Source of the DNA: Acetobacteraceae bacterium
GTDB lineage: Bacteria > Pseudomonadota > Alphaproteobacteria > Acetobacterales > Acetobacteraceae
Assembly: GCA_030041255.1 (NCBI GenBank)
Contig: JASHOF010000011.1
Span: forward strand, 1-34,588
Direction of reading: 5' to 3'
Length of the DNA: 34,588 nucleotides
Position 1 is the first letter of the stretch, and each line of letters opens with the position of its first letter. The notes beneath the pieces were generated by a model. It was not told the origin of the DNA, searched no databases, and saw only the letters and a program-made list of their open reading frames with translations. Below, piece after piece: positions 1 through 7,032 of the stretch. Position numbers and translations under genes: made by a program.

Positions 1-245
1 TCCGCAGTGCGGACCGTCATGGTGAACTCGCCGGCGATCCACTTGCCGAACTCTCCATGATCCAGATGAGCTTTCGCCTCGATAAGGTCTCGGCCGGTCT
101 CAATGATCGAGGTCCGCATTCGTTCGCGAACCCGTTTCGCGATCGGCTTCAGAGCGGCGGCGATGTCCGCTGGCAGGTGGCCGTAATCGAAGAGGCGCCC
201 ATGTTCGACAGGATCACGCCTCTTGGAAGAGATGAGAGATTCCAT
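1..245 (-). CDS. DUF3102-type protein, partial at the window edge
   Basis: Read on the minus strand from the ATG at 245; the gene continues past base 1. About 81 residues are visible. After a short charged N-terminus comes a run containing GRDLIEAKAHLDHGEFGKWI, which is the hallmark of the DUF3102 family found on phages, plasmids and integrative elements; its biochemical role is not known. It faces the same way as the HTH gene, the unknown gene and the broken integrase to its right, so it is probably cargo of the same leftward element. The C-terminal part cannot be judged. Confidence 0.75.
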   Translation of the reverse strand, partial: MESLISSKRRDPVEHGRLFDYGHLPADIAAALKPIAKRVRERMRTSIIETGRDLIEAKAHLDHGEFGKWIAGEFTMTVRTA

Positions 246-369
246 CCGAACCTCGAAAAATGAGGCCGGCACCTGGCTTGACTGACGCAACGAAAATGCT
301 TATTTTGGCGGTGTTCCAGCCGTTTCAGCGTTTCCGCTCCGCCGGTCCTCGCCCAGGGCCGGCGGTTTG

Positions 370-630
370 CTATTCGGCGGTGGCGGTCTCCGATGATGCG
401 GCCCGACGTGCGCTCTGCCGAGGCGGCTTGATCTGGGCCGGCGGCAAAGACGCCAGGTAGCGGAGCCCGTGGTCAACGTCGATGAGAGTCGATTTGCCGC
501 GCTTGATGGCACGCAGCGCGCCGCTACCTAGCAACTCGTAGGTGACCCGCCGGCTAATTCCTGAGATCGTCTCCCAGGTTTGCACGTCAGCGTAGGCCGG
601 CCTCACCGGCGCTGAAATCAGTCCATCCAT
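370..630 (-). CDS. Excisionase-like helix-turn-helix DNA-binding protein
   Basis: An 86-residue protein starting at the ATG at 630. Residues about 18-60 read as a MerR/excisionase-type winged HTH: a helix pair around ETISGISRRVTYELLGSGAL, then a basic wing (IKRGKSTLIDVDH), then LRYLASLPPAQI. The same layout and the LASLPPAPI-like tail recur in the HTH gene at 8924-9184, so both belong to one family used by mobile elements as excision or early-gene regulators (AlpA/Xis role). The 20-residue C-terminal tail is basic and low in complexity. It lies between the DUF3102 gene and the unknown gene of the same strand. A 7-bp inverted repeat at 709-726 lies upstream and could be its operator. Confidence 0.65.
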   Translation of the reverse strand: MDGLISAPVRPAYADVQTWETISGISRRVTYELLGSGALRAIKRGKSTLIDVDHGLRYLASLPPAQIKPPRQSARRAASSETATAE

Positions 631-708
631 ACTGCGGTCATCCCGTCATTGAGCCGCGTGCGCGGCGATGCGGGGATGATGGGGATGCGTGATGCGCCTG
701 AAGTCTGC

Positions 709-726
709 CAAACTAAAAATAGTTTG
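709..726. promoter_or_regulatory. Small A+T-rich inverted repeat upstream of the HTH gene
   Basis: CAAACTA at 709-715 and TAGTTTG at 720-726 are perfect inverted arms around AAAA. The site is about 80 bases upstream of the start of the HTH gene at 630 and just beyond the stop of the 735-1298 gene, in an A+T-rich pocket of a G+C-rich region. It could be an operator for the HTH protein or a small terminator; there is no direct evidence for either. Confidence 0.35.
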
Positions 727-734
727 ACAGCCGC

Positions 735-1298
735 CTATCGCTTCCGGAGCACGCTTACGATCGCTGTATGCTCTTTCCTGAGCAGGGCGGCCATGATTTT
801 AGTGCCGACTCCGGTCCCCTTGCCGAATGAGGCTGTTACGCCCGCCTTCGAGCAAATGAGCCTGATCAGCGGCTGCAGCATTCGCGCCCAGCCGTGCCAG
901 CGGTGGTGGGGATGCGTGCGACGAGGGTTGCTTCTTGGCCGGGTCTTAAATGACTTCAAGAGATTGGGAGGGATGCCGCGCATGTACGCCGCGGCGTACT
1001 CACTCAGCGTGTGCAAGGTCTGGAGAAATCGGTCGAGATCAGTATTGCGGCCTTCGGCCATGGCTGCGGCGAGTTCCTTTTCCGCCCAAGGAATGAGGCC
1101 GCGCGCGAGGTCCTCGATGGCCGTCGCGGCAACCTCCAGATTATGCAGCTTACGTGTATGCTCATCGTCGATTGGGTCGGCGCGCATCAGCCTTACGAGA
1201 TACGTAACGTCGGCGAGGTCCCGCGGATCAAGGGCCGCTCCGAGCGGAAGGTTGTCGGCGAATGCTTTGCGCACTTCCGCCGCCAGGGCGTCCATCAT
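735..1298 (-). CDS. Unknown protein coupled to the integrase
   Basis: A 187-residue protein not recognised. Its ATG at 1298 overlaps the stop codon of the upstream integrase (1295-1297), the ATGA coupling typical of real genes in one transcript. The N-terminal 100 residues look helical and acidic (LADVTYLVRLMRADPIDDEH, then a long amphipathic stretch). The C-terminal 80 residues are basic (KTRPRSNPRRTHPHHRW). No membrane segment or catalytic motif is evident. The position behind an integrase suggests element cargo or an integration accessory factor; this is inference from context only. Confidence 0.55.
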   Translation of the reverse strand: MMDALAAEVRKAFADNLPLGAALDPRDLADVTYLVRLMRADPIDDEHTRKLHNLEVAATAIEDLARGLIPWAEKELAAAMAEGRNTDLDRFLQTLHTLSEYAAAYMRGIPPNLLKSFKTRPRSNPRRTHPHHRWHGWARMLQPLIRLICSKAGVTASFGKGTGVGTKIMAALLRKEHTAIVSVLRKR

Positions 1299-2560
1299 CC
1301 CGCCTCCGCCCGGCGCATCGGCCGCACCTTGTCATCCGATGCTGGCGCCGGCCGGGCGCAGAACTCGGCCCATGCCTGCATCATCCGCCGCCGCTTTTCG
1401 AGCAGGTCGCCACGCTGATATGCGGCCTCGACCTTGCTATCGAGAGCGTGAGCGAGCGCCGCTTCCGCGAGTTCGCGCGGGTATCCGGTTGCTTCAGCGG
1501 CCCAATCGCGGAACGTGCTGCGGAACCCATGGACGGTCAGATCCGACCGCCCCATCCGGCGCAGAAGTGCCAGCATCGACATATTGCTGAGTCCGGTTGC
1601 TGATCGGGCACCCTTTCCGCCGGGGAATACCGGGGCGTTCGGATCATCCCCCTCCCGGCCTTCTGCGGCCTGCCTGAGCGTTGCCAGCGGCGCCTCGGTC
1701 AGCGGCACCCGGTGCTCTTTCCCCCCCTTCATGCGTTCGGGCGGCACGGTCCAGAGGCCGGCCGTCAGGTCGATCTCGTCCCAGGGCGCGCCGATCACCT
1801 CGCTGGTCCTGGCCGCGGTCAGAATGGTGAACCGCAAGGCAAGCGCGGCCATGCCGTCCTGCTGCTTCAGCTCGGCCATGAAAGCGCCGATCTCCTTCCA
1901 TGGCAGCGCAGCGTGGTGCTCGACCTTGGCTACCTTGCCGCGGGCCGGCAGAACGTTCTCAAGGTGTCCTTTCCAGCGGGCGGGGTTCTCTCCGGTTCGC
2001 CACCCTTGGACCTTGGCGTAATCGAGCACGGTCTCGATCCGCCCGCGAACCCGAGCCGCAGTCTCGGCCTTGGTGGTCCATATTGGCCGTAGGATCTTGG
2101 TGACGTGCCCGGTGTCCACTTCCGACACTCGAATCTTGCCAATGACGGGGTAGGCATGCGCTTCGAGGGTCTGGCTCCATTGCTAGGCATGCTTTGCGTT
2201 GCGCCACGCGGCCCTATTGTCGGCGATGTAGTCCTCGGCCGCCTTGCGGAACGTGACCTCGCGCGCGGCCTCGGCGGCACGGCGTGACTTCTCGGCGGCC
2301 TTGGCATCGAGGGGATCGGTGCCGTCCAGCAGCAACAATCGGGCGGCCCGGGCGCGCTCCCGTGCCTCACCGAGCCCGATCGTATGGAGCGGGCCGAGCC
2401 CCATCTCCCGCGCTCGGCCGTTTAGCATAAAGCGAAACAGCCACGATTTTCCGCCAGTCGGGCCGACATTCAGCCACAGCCCGGCGCCATCTCCGTAGAG
2501 CCCTGGAGCCTTCGCATTTCGCACGGCCGCCGGAGAAAGTTTCGCTGTCTTTCTAGACAC
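1295..2560 (-). pseudogene. Tyrosine integrase (DUF4102/P4 type) with an in-frame amber codon
   Basis: One open frame of 422 codons from the ATG at 2560, interrupted only by TAG at 2183-2185 (codon 126). Alignment with the intact integrase at 2982-4199 (RNEKHRWQW against RNAKHA*QW) puts the stop at a Trp, so one TGG-to-TAG transition explains it. The N-terminal DUF4102 arm-binding domain lies before the stop. The core-binding and catalytic domains after it are undamaged: Arg in ILTAARTSEV, HGFRSTFRDW, and the HALDSKVEAAYQRGDLLEKR end with His and Tyr. Internal starts (ATG near 2128) could give a protein without the arm-binding domain. The clean remainder of the frame argues for a recent mutation or for readthrough. 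Confidence 0.85.
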
Positions 2561-2763
2561 TTAGCGCATCCTTATGTAAATTCTTTACAGGCCGCTTTAC
2601 AGGGCTTCGGGAAGCCTTCCGTCTAACCTGTCCCTCAGTCCATCCCGCAAATCACAATGGGATATAGGCGCACGGTCGCGCACAGTCAAGCACAACATGA
2701 TGGCGAGAAGTCGCATAATATCAGGGGTATTTGCACACTGGCGCACCGTGGCGCGTAGCGTTC
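2561..2763. promoter_or_regulatory. Upstream region of the broken integrase with a 9-bp direct repeat
   Basis: No gene is supported between the two divergent integrases (2561-2981, about 420 bases). Directly upstream of the left integrase CTTTACAGG occurs at 2583-2591 and 2595-2603, a 12-bp period on one face of the helix, preceded by TATGTAAATT. These could be integrase arm-type sites or a promoter and operator for the left integrase. The rest of this stretch, up to the attachment site at 2764, shows nothing I can name. Confidence 0.4.
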
Positions 2764-2777
2764 TGGTGGAGGGGGTT
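2764..2777. other. Left attachment site (copy of tRNA-Tyr 3' end)
   Basis: TGGTGGAGGGGGTT, identical over 14 bases to the end of tRNA-Tyr at 13887-13900; identity stops sharply on both sides. It sits about 200 bases before the integrase start. GGTGGA at 2765-2770 and TCCACC at 2778-2783 form a 6-bp dyad around the core, resembling the inverted core sites of tyrosine recombinases. Confidence 0.75.
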
Positions 2778-2908
2778 TCCACCGAACATCTCTTCGCCAC
2801 TGTGCGCACACTTCCGTGATGGGTCGGAAAAAGCCCTGAATCAGTGCGGAAAGAAGCGAGGCATCGTTCGGCTGCTTTCGCTTGCCTTCGCCTATAACCG
2901 CACCTATC

Positions 2909-2948
2909 TTGTGGATCAGATTGTGGATGCCGACGGCACGATCCACAA
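2909..2948. repeat. Left arm-type repeats for the element integrase
   Basis: TTGTGGAT occurs directly at 2909-2916 and 2921-2928 and inverted (ATCCACAA) at 2941-2948. The pair TTGTGGATCAGATTGTGGAT matches 13811-13830 near the other end of the element. P4/P2-type integrases bind short direct repeats in both arms of attP, so these are good arm-site candidates. Being just upstream of the integrase start at 2982, they may also let the integrase repress itself. Confidence 0.6.
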
Positions 2949-2981
2949 CGCAGGCAGGACCAAGGATCCTGGGAGGCGGTG

Positions 2982-4199
2982 ATGGCATTGAGTGCGGTGC
3001 GGGTGCGGAGCGAGAAGCGGGCCGGGCGGTATGCCGATGGAAACGGGCTTTACCTGTTTGTGCAGCGCAGCGGTGCGCGGGTTTGGACGTTCCGCTTCAC
3101 GCGCCGCGGCAAGGCGCGCGAGGCGGGGCTTGGGCGGGTCGAGGACGTGGCGCTTGCCGAAGCGAGGGACCGGGCCCGGGAGTGCCGGCGGCTGTTGGCT
3201 CAGGGCATTGATCCGATCGAGCACCGGCGGGTCGAGGTGGCCGAGAAGGCTGCGAAGGAAGGCATGACGTTCGAGCAGGTGGCGGCGTTCTACCTCGCCG
3301 CGCACGAGGCGTCCTGGCGCAACGAAAAGCATCGGTGGCAATGGCGCAATACGCTCGATCGGCACGTGCTGCCGGAAATCGGGAAGAAGCCGGTCGGCGA
3401 GGTTGCGGTTGGCGACGTCATGAAGATCATCGAGCCGCTGTGGCAACGGATGCCCGAGACCGCATCACGAGTGCGCGGCCGCATCGAGGCGGTTTTGGAC
3501 TATGCGTCGGCCCGCGGCTGGCGGGACAAGGACAATCCGGCGCGCTGGAAGGGACATCTTGCGAATCTGTTGCCGGCACGGAGCAAGGTGCGGCCGGTGC
3601 AGCATCATCCGGCGCTGCCCTGGCGCGAGATTGGTGCGTTCATGGTCGAGCTGCGCAAGCGGCAAGGAACGTCCGCGCAAGCACTGGAATTTGCGATCCT
3701 CACTGCTGCCCGATCTGGCGAAGTGTGCGGGATGCGATGGGCCGAGATCGACCTGGCGCACAAGGTTTGGAACGTGCCGGCGCAGCGAATGAAGGCAGCG
3801 CGCGAGCATCGGGTGCCGTTGTCTGATCGCGCGATCGAGATCCTGCAGGATGTGAAGCCGCTCAGGAAGGCCGCTGATGCCCTCGTCTTCCCGGGGGGCA
3901 GAATGCACCGCCCCCTGAGCGACATGGCCCTCACGGTCCTCCTGAGGCGCTTGCGCGAGGGGGTGCGGGTGCATGGCTTCCGCAGCACGTTCCGCGATTG
4001 GTGCGCCGAAGCGACGGTCTTCCCGAGCGAGGTGGCCGAGCAGGCTCTCGCCCATGCGATCGAAAGCAAGGTCGAGGCGGCCTACCAGCGTGGTGACCTG
4101 CTCGAGAAGCGGGTCCGGCTGATGGAGGCATGGAGCGCCTTCTGCGCCACGCCGCTGGCCGCCGGCGAGGTGGTGCCGATGAAGAAGGCTGCGCAATGA
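2982..4199 (+). CDS. Tyrosine site-specific integrase, DUF4102/P4 type, intact
   Basis: A 405-residue recombinase that would insert and excise the tRNA-Tyr element. The start is ATG 2982, placed behind GGGAGG at 2971-2976 (GTG 2979 is an alternative). Residues 1-85 are the DUF4102 arm-binding domain (YADGNGLYLFVQ, then the EAGLGRVEDVALAEARDRAR region). Residues 95-200 form the SAM-like core-binding domain. From about 210 comes the catalytic domain with Arg244 (TAARSGEV), His331 and Arg334 (HGFRSTFRDW), His358 (LAHAIESK) and the Tyr368 nucleophile (AAYQRGDL). It is clearly homologous to the amber-interrupted integrase to its left, which points the other way. Its position next to the left attachment site supports its assignment to the 2764-13900 element. 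Confidence 0.95.
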   Translation: MALSAVRVRSEKRAGRYADGNGLYLFVQRSGARVWTFRFTRRGKAREAGLGRVEDVALAEARDRARECRRLLAQGIDPIEHRRVEVAEKAAKEGMTFEQVAAFYLAAHEASWRNEKHRWQWRNTLDRHVLPEIGKKPVGEVAVGDVMKIIEPLWQRMPETASRVRGRIEAVLDYASARGWRDKDNPARWKGHLANLLPARSKVRPVQHHPALPWREIGAFMVELRKRQGTSAQALEFAILTAARSGEVCGMRWAEIDLAHKVWNVPAQRMKAAREHRVPLSDRAIEILQDVKPLRKAADALVFPGGRMHRPLSDMALTVLLRRLREGVRVHGFRSTFRDWCAEATVFPSEVAEQALAHAIESKVEAAYQRGDLLEKRVRLMEAWSAFCATPLAAGEVVPMKKAAQ

Positions 4200-4367
4200 A
4201 GCCGCTCTTCTGACACAGCATGAAGGGCCCCTGCACTGCTGCCGCGCCGCACGATCCTGGCGCCGGTGCGGGGCCGAGCATCACCGGTGATGCGGCGGTC
4301 GAGAAAATCGCCGACAGCCGGCATGCACCGCTAACGGCCCTGCTGTGCGTTCTTGCCACATCTCGTT

Positions 4368-4382
4368 TAACGTCTGGCGTTA
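4368..4382. promoter_or_regulatory. Operator/promoter of the higBA pair
   Basis: TAACG (4368-4372) and CGTTA (4378-4382) are inverted around TCTGG and run into TATACC, 13 bases before higB. Palindromes of this type overlapping the -10 region are the usual site where HigA-type antitoxins repress their own operon. The second higBA copy at 31514-32139 lacks such a site. Confidence 0.55.
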
Positions 4383-4394
4383 TACCTTGCGCAG

Positions 4395-4670
4395 GTGATC
4401 CGCGGCTTCAAGTGCAAGCGCACCGAAGCGCTCTACCAGGGCCAACCGGTGCGGGAGTTCCAGGCATTCAGGCGGGTGGCGTTGCGCAAGCTCGACATGC
4501 TCGCCGCGGCCCGCGTGATCGAGGACCTGGCATCACCGCCCGGCAATCGGCTCGAGGCCTTGAGCGGCGATCGAAGCGGGCAGCACTCGATTCGGATCAA
4601 CGTGCAATGGCGCATCTGCTTCGTCTGGGATGACGGCGCCGCGGACGTAGAGATCGTGGATTACCACTGA
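4395..4670 (+). CDS. higB: HigB-family toxin (RelE-like mRNA interferase)
   Basis: A 91-residue protein of the HigB/plasmid killer family (PF05015): basic, with LEALSGDRSGQHSIRINVQWRI in the central strand region and ending EIVDYH, the family's signature C-terminus. These toxins cleave mRNA at the ribosome and are neutralised by HigA. The start is GTG at 4395, directly after the operator-like palindrome, and the length is normal for the family. Toxin first and antitoxin second (10-base gap) is the standard higBA order. It probably stabilises the tRNA-Tyr element in the host or acts in competition with other phages. Confidence 0.9.
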   Translation: MIRGFKCKRTEALYQGQPVREFQAFRRVALRKLDMLAAARVIEDLASPPGNRLEALSGDRSGQHSIRINVQWRICFVWDDGAADVEIVDYH

Positions 4671-4680
4671 GGAGGTTGCG

Positions 4681-4992
4681 ATGGCGCGAATCCATACCCA
4701 CCCTGGCGAGGTGCTGCGCGAGGAGTTCATGAAGCCGCTCGGGCTGAGCGCCAATGCCCTATCCCTGGCCTTGCGCGTGCCGGCCACCAGGATCGGCGAC
4801 ATCCTGCGCACCGAGAAGCCGCGCGCCGTAACCGCAGACACGGCAATCAGGCTGAGCCGATATTTCGGCACGTCGGCCGAGTTCTGGCTCAACCTGCAAG
4901 CAGCCTACGACCTTTCGGTGACACTGGCGGAGAGCAGGCGCAAGATCGAGCGTGATGTGCGCCCGCGGCCGGCTGAGCAGCGGGCTGCCTGA
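4681..4992 (+). CDS. higA: HigA-family antitoxin (XRE helix-turn-helix)
   Basis: A 103-residue antitoxin with the characteristic opening HPGEVLREEFMKPLGLSANA, an XRE HTH over roughly residues 18-60, and TSAEFWLNLQAAYDL, the conserved motif of HigA proteins. It binds HigB and represses the operon. A strong ribosome site (GAGGAGG, 4670-4676) precedes the ATG at 4681, consistent with antitoxin being made in excess. The C-terminal 25 residues are basic and acidic mixed and not conserved. It pairs with the toxin directly upstream. Confidence 0.92.
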   Translation: MARIHTHPGEVLREEFMKPLGLSANALSLALRVPATRIGDILRTEKPRAVTADTAIRLSRYFGTSAEFWLNLQAAYDLSVTLAESRRKIERDVRPRPAEQRAA

Positions 4993-4994
4993 CC

Positions 4995-5174
4995 ATGACC
5001 AAGGCAGCGATGAGCGAGCGCAAGAAGGGGGGGCTGCTGGCCGTGGTCGGCAGCGTTGTCGTTGCCGGCGAAGTGTCCGCACGCATCCCGCCCCGCTGGC
5101 ATTGGCCGATGATCGCCGCAGCGTACGCAGGTGCGGCGATGATTCTTGCCGCGAGCCTCGGGCTGGCGGGGTAG
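4995..5174 (+). CDS. Small hydrophobic protein after higBA
   Basis: An ATG two bases after the higA stop opens 59 codons. The product has a short basic start (SERKKGG), a hydrophobic run LLAVVGSVVVAGEV at residues 14-27, and a second hydrophobic run at 39-59 ending at TAG. This could be a two-span membrane peptide. The ribosome site is weak. No family is recognised; it may be a membrane-active accessory of the element or a chance frame. The direct coupling to higA is the only positional support. Confidence 0.35.
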   Translation: MTKAAMSERKKGGLLAVVGSVVVAGEVSARIPPRWHWPMIAAAYAGAAMILAASLGLAG

Positions 5175-5188
5175 ATCCCAGCAACCCT

Positions 5189-5240
5189 GATTTTCGCTTC
5201 TGAGGTCTGCCGGCTGCTAAAGCCGCTAAAGCTGCCAATC
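5189..5240. repeat. Degenerate iteron-like block, left copy
   Basis: Three 9-mers in a row: CTGCTAAAG (5214-5222), CCGCTAAAG (5223-5231) and CTGCCAATC (5232-5240), preceded by GATTTTCGCTTC at 5189-5200. The block resembles two sites in the 11303-11433 region. TGCCGGCTGCTAAAG is shared directly with 11297-11311, and GATTTTCGCTTC followed by a GAGGT segment is shared in inverted orientation with 11422-11433. It lies between higBA and the main operon, in non-coding DNA. Confidence 0.6.
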
Positions 5241-5372
5241 CACGGCCACGAGTGCCTTCGCCTGGTCTTCGGCAAAGCCGCTCGACCCGAGACAGCCTGA
5301 CACAAAAGACACTCTTGACAGAAAAGCCCTGATCTCCAGGCGCCGCACAAGCAAGAATTGTTCCAGAACATC

Positions 5373-5401
5373 TTGACAAATACGCATTGCAGTCACAATC
5401 T
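5373..5401 (+). promoter_or_regulatory. Likely promoter of the main element operon
   Basis: A consensus -35 hexamer TTGACA at 5373-5378 is followed 17 bases later by CAATCT (5396-5401), a weak -10, just upstream of the first gene of the 5408-13047 operon. Another TTGACA is at 5315-5320. The weak -10 would suit activation or repression by the HTH proteins encoded in the operon. The start site is inferred, not shown. Confidence 0.45.
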
Positions 5402-5407
5402 GTGCGC

Positions 5408-5674
5408 ATGGCTATGAAGAGCAATGCGCAGCAAAGGGCTTTTCCAGTGGAACAAACGACGGCAAGCGAGCCGGTCCTGTTCGGCCTCGGCGATGCGGAA
5501 CGGATTCTCGGCCTGAGTCGGACCACGCTCCTCCGGCTGGTCGGCCAGCATCGCCTCGATGCAAGGCGCGTCGGTAGGCGCGTGTTGGTGACGGCGAAAA
5601 GCGTCCGAGAGCTAGTGGCCGGCCTGCCACGGGTGGGGGTCGCGCCCAGCGAAATTCTCAAGGCGGAGGGCTGA
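5408..5674 (+). CDS. Excisionase-like HTH protein, first gene of the operon
   Basis: Using ATG 5408, 88 residues. A winged HTH of the MerR/excisionase type covers about residues 26-68: GLGDAERILGLSRTTLLRLV, then DARRVGRRVLVTAKSVRELV as wing and helix. TTG 5387 and ATG 5414 are alternative starts in the same frame. It begins just behind the TTGACA element, and its stop lies two bases before the next gene. A role as excision factor or early-operon regulator fits. A second gene with a related fold (8924-9184) lies four genes on in the same operon, which is unusual for one element. Confidence 0.7.
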   Translation: MAMKSNAQQRAFPVEQTTASEPVLFGLGDAERILGLSRTTLLRLVGQHRLDARRVGRRVLVTAKSVRELVAGLPRVGVAPSEILKAEG

Positions 5675-5676
5675 CC

Positions 5677-7032
5677 ATGGGCAGCTTGAGCCAACTTTTG
5701 CCGATTGCCGGCCTGGCGTTGGGGCCATTGACAGCGGGGGCAAGCACCGCGCTCGGTGCCGGTGCCGGCGCAGTTGGAGCGGCCGGTGCGGCCGGTGCAG
5801 CACCATTCGCCACGGGCGATATTGGCTCACTGATTGGATCAGCATTTGGCGGCGTCGATCTTGGCTCCGCGCTCGCAGCACCGCTGGCCGCCGGCGGTGA
5901 CCTTTTTTCAAGTCTCGGCGGCATTACGTCCGGTCTCGGCGCGACGATCGGCAGCATTGCTGGCGAAGCACCGTTAACCGGGGACGTGGGGAGCGCAATC
6001 GGCAGCACCTTCAACGGTGTGGACTTGGGCAGCGCATTGTCAGCGGCACCGGTCGCAAACCTGTTCGCGGGAGCTGGCGGAGCCGCTGGCGCAGCCGGCG
6101 GCGCGTTGTCTGCGCCCGGGCTCGCGCCAGGCTCGGTCTCGGGCCTCTTGAGCGCCACCCCCGGCCTCGACCTCGGCGTGCCTTCCTCCGTCACTTCGAA
6201 TCTGCCGAGCATCACAGATCTTGGCCTCGGCGCATCGACCGCGCCGACCAGCGCGGGCACCGGCGTGAGCGCCATCGTCGGCGCGCCGGCCGTTGGAAAC
6301 GCACCGCTGAACACGGGAATTGCGGGGAGTATTGGCGGCGGCGCCGGCAATCCGACCTCTTCAGGCGGCCTGCTCGGCAGCATCGGCAGCTTCGCGAAAA
6401 ACAACTCTGGGCTTCTGAAGCTCCTGCTCGCGGGCGGCGCGTTGACGGCTGACTTTTTGAAAGGCTCTTCGATCCCCAGTGTCGGCCAAAGTCTTTCGTC
6501 CCTGAACTCGGGCACGGCCCTCGGCGGCGAGGCAGCGTCCGCCACGACCGCGCAGCAACAGAGCGCAGCCGACACCGCGCAGCAGAACACCGTTCAGGCA
6601 GCCGCCAATCCGCTCATCAACGCGCCGAACACCGGCCAGCTTCCGCCCGGAATGCAAACGCTCATCAATCAGGAGCTTCAGCAGGCGCAGACGCAAATTC
6701 AGTCACAATATGCGGCCTACGGCATGAGCGGATCGAGCGCCGAGGCGCAGGATTTGCAGGCGGCGCAGAACAATGCGACGGCGGCCACGGCGAATCTGCT
6801 CCTGACAACGGCACAGACAGGCGCGAGCGAGCTTGGTCAAGCCAACACGGCGGCGTCCAATGCGCTCTCGGCGACGAACTTGGCAAGCTCGATCTTTTCG
6901 CAGATCGCCGGCACGGAATTGAGCGAGGACACGAATCTGCAAAGTGCTCTTTCGCAGCTTGCAGCTTCGTCCGCGCTCAGCGCGGGGCTTAACTCGCTCG
7001 GAACGACCACGGCCACCACGAGCGCGGTATGA
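5677..7032 (+). CDS. Ala/Gly-rich phage virion-like protein
   Basis: A 451-residue protein, ATG 5677 behind GGAGGG. Residues 1-240 are glycine/alanine/serine rich, with two related repeats starting TGDIGSLIGSAFGGVDLGSA (residue 46) and TGDVGSAIGSTFNGVDLGSA (residue 101). A hydrophobic stretch at about 235-265 is followed by a Gln/Ala-rich helical, probably coiled-coil region over about 300-450 (LINQELQQAQTQIQSQ and onward). Small-residue glycine repeats followed by a long Gln-rich helix resemble internal virion or DNA-ejection proteins of podovirus-like phages. The match is by style, not by a decisive motif. The ATGA overlap with the next gene (7029) suggests that the two products work together. 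Confidence 0.5.
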   Translation: MGSLSQLLPIAGLALGPLTAGASTALGAGAGAVGAAGAAGAAPFATGDIGSLIGSAFGGVDLGSALAAPLAAGGDLFSSLGGITSGLGATIGSIAGEAPLTGDVGSAIGSTFNGVDLGSALSAAPVANLFAGAGGAAGAAGGALSAPGLAPGSVSGLLSATPGLDLGVPSSVTSNLPSITDLGLGASTAPTSAGTGVSAIVGAPAVGNAPLNTGIAGSIGGGAGNPTSSGGLLGSIGSFAKNNSGLLKLLLAGGALTADFLKGSSIPSVGQSLSSLNSGTALGGEAASATTAQQQSAADTAQQNTVQAAANPLINAPNTGQLPPGMQTLINQELQQAQTQIQSQYAAYGMSGSSAEAQDLQAAQNNATAATANLLLTTAQTGASELGQANTAASNALSATNLASSIFSQIAGTELSEDTNLQSALSQLAASSALSAGLNSLGTTTATTSAV

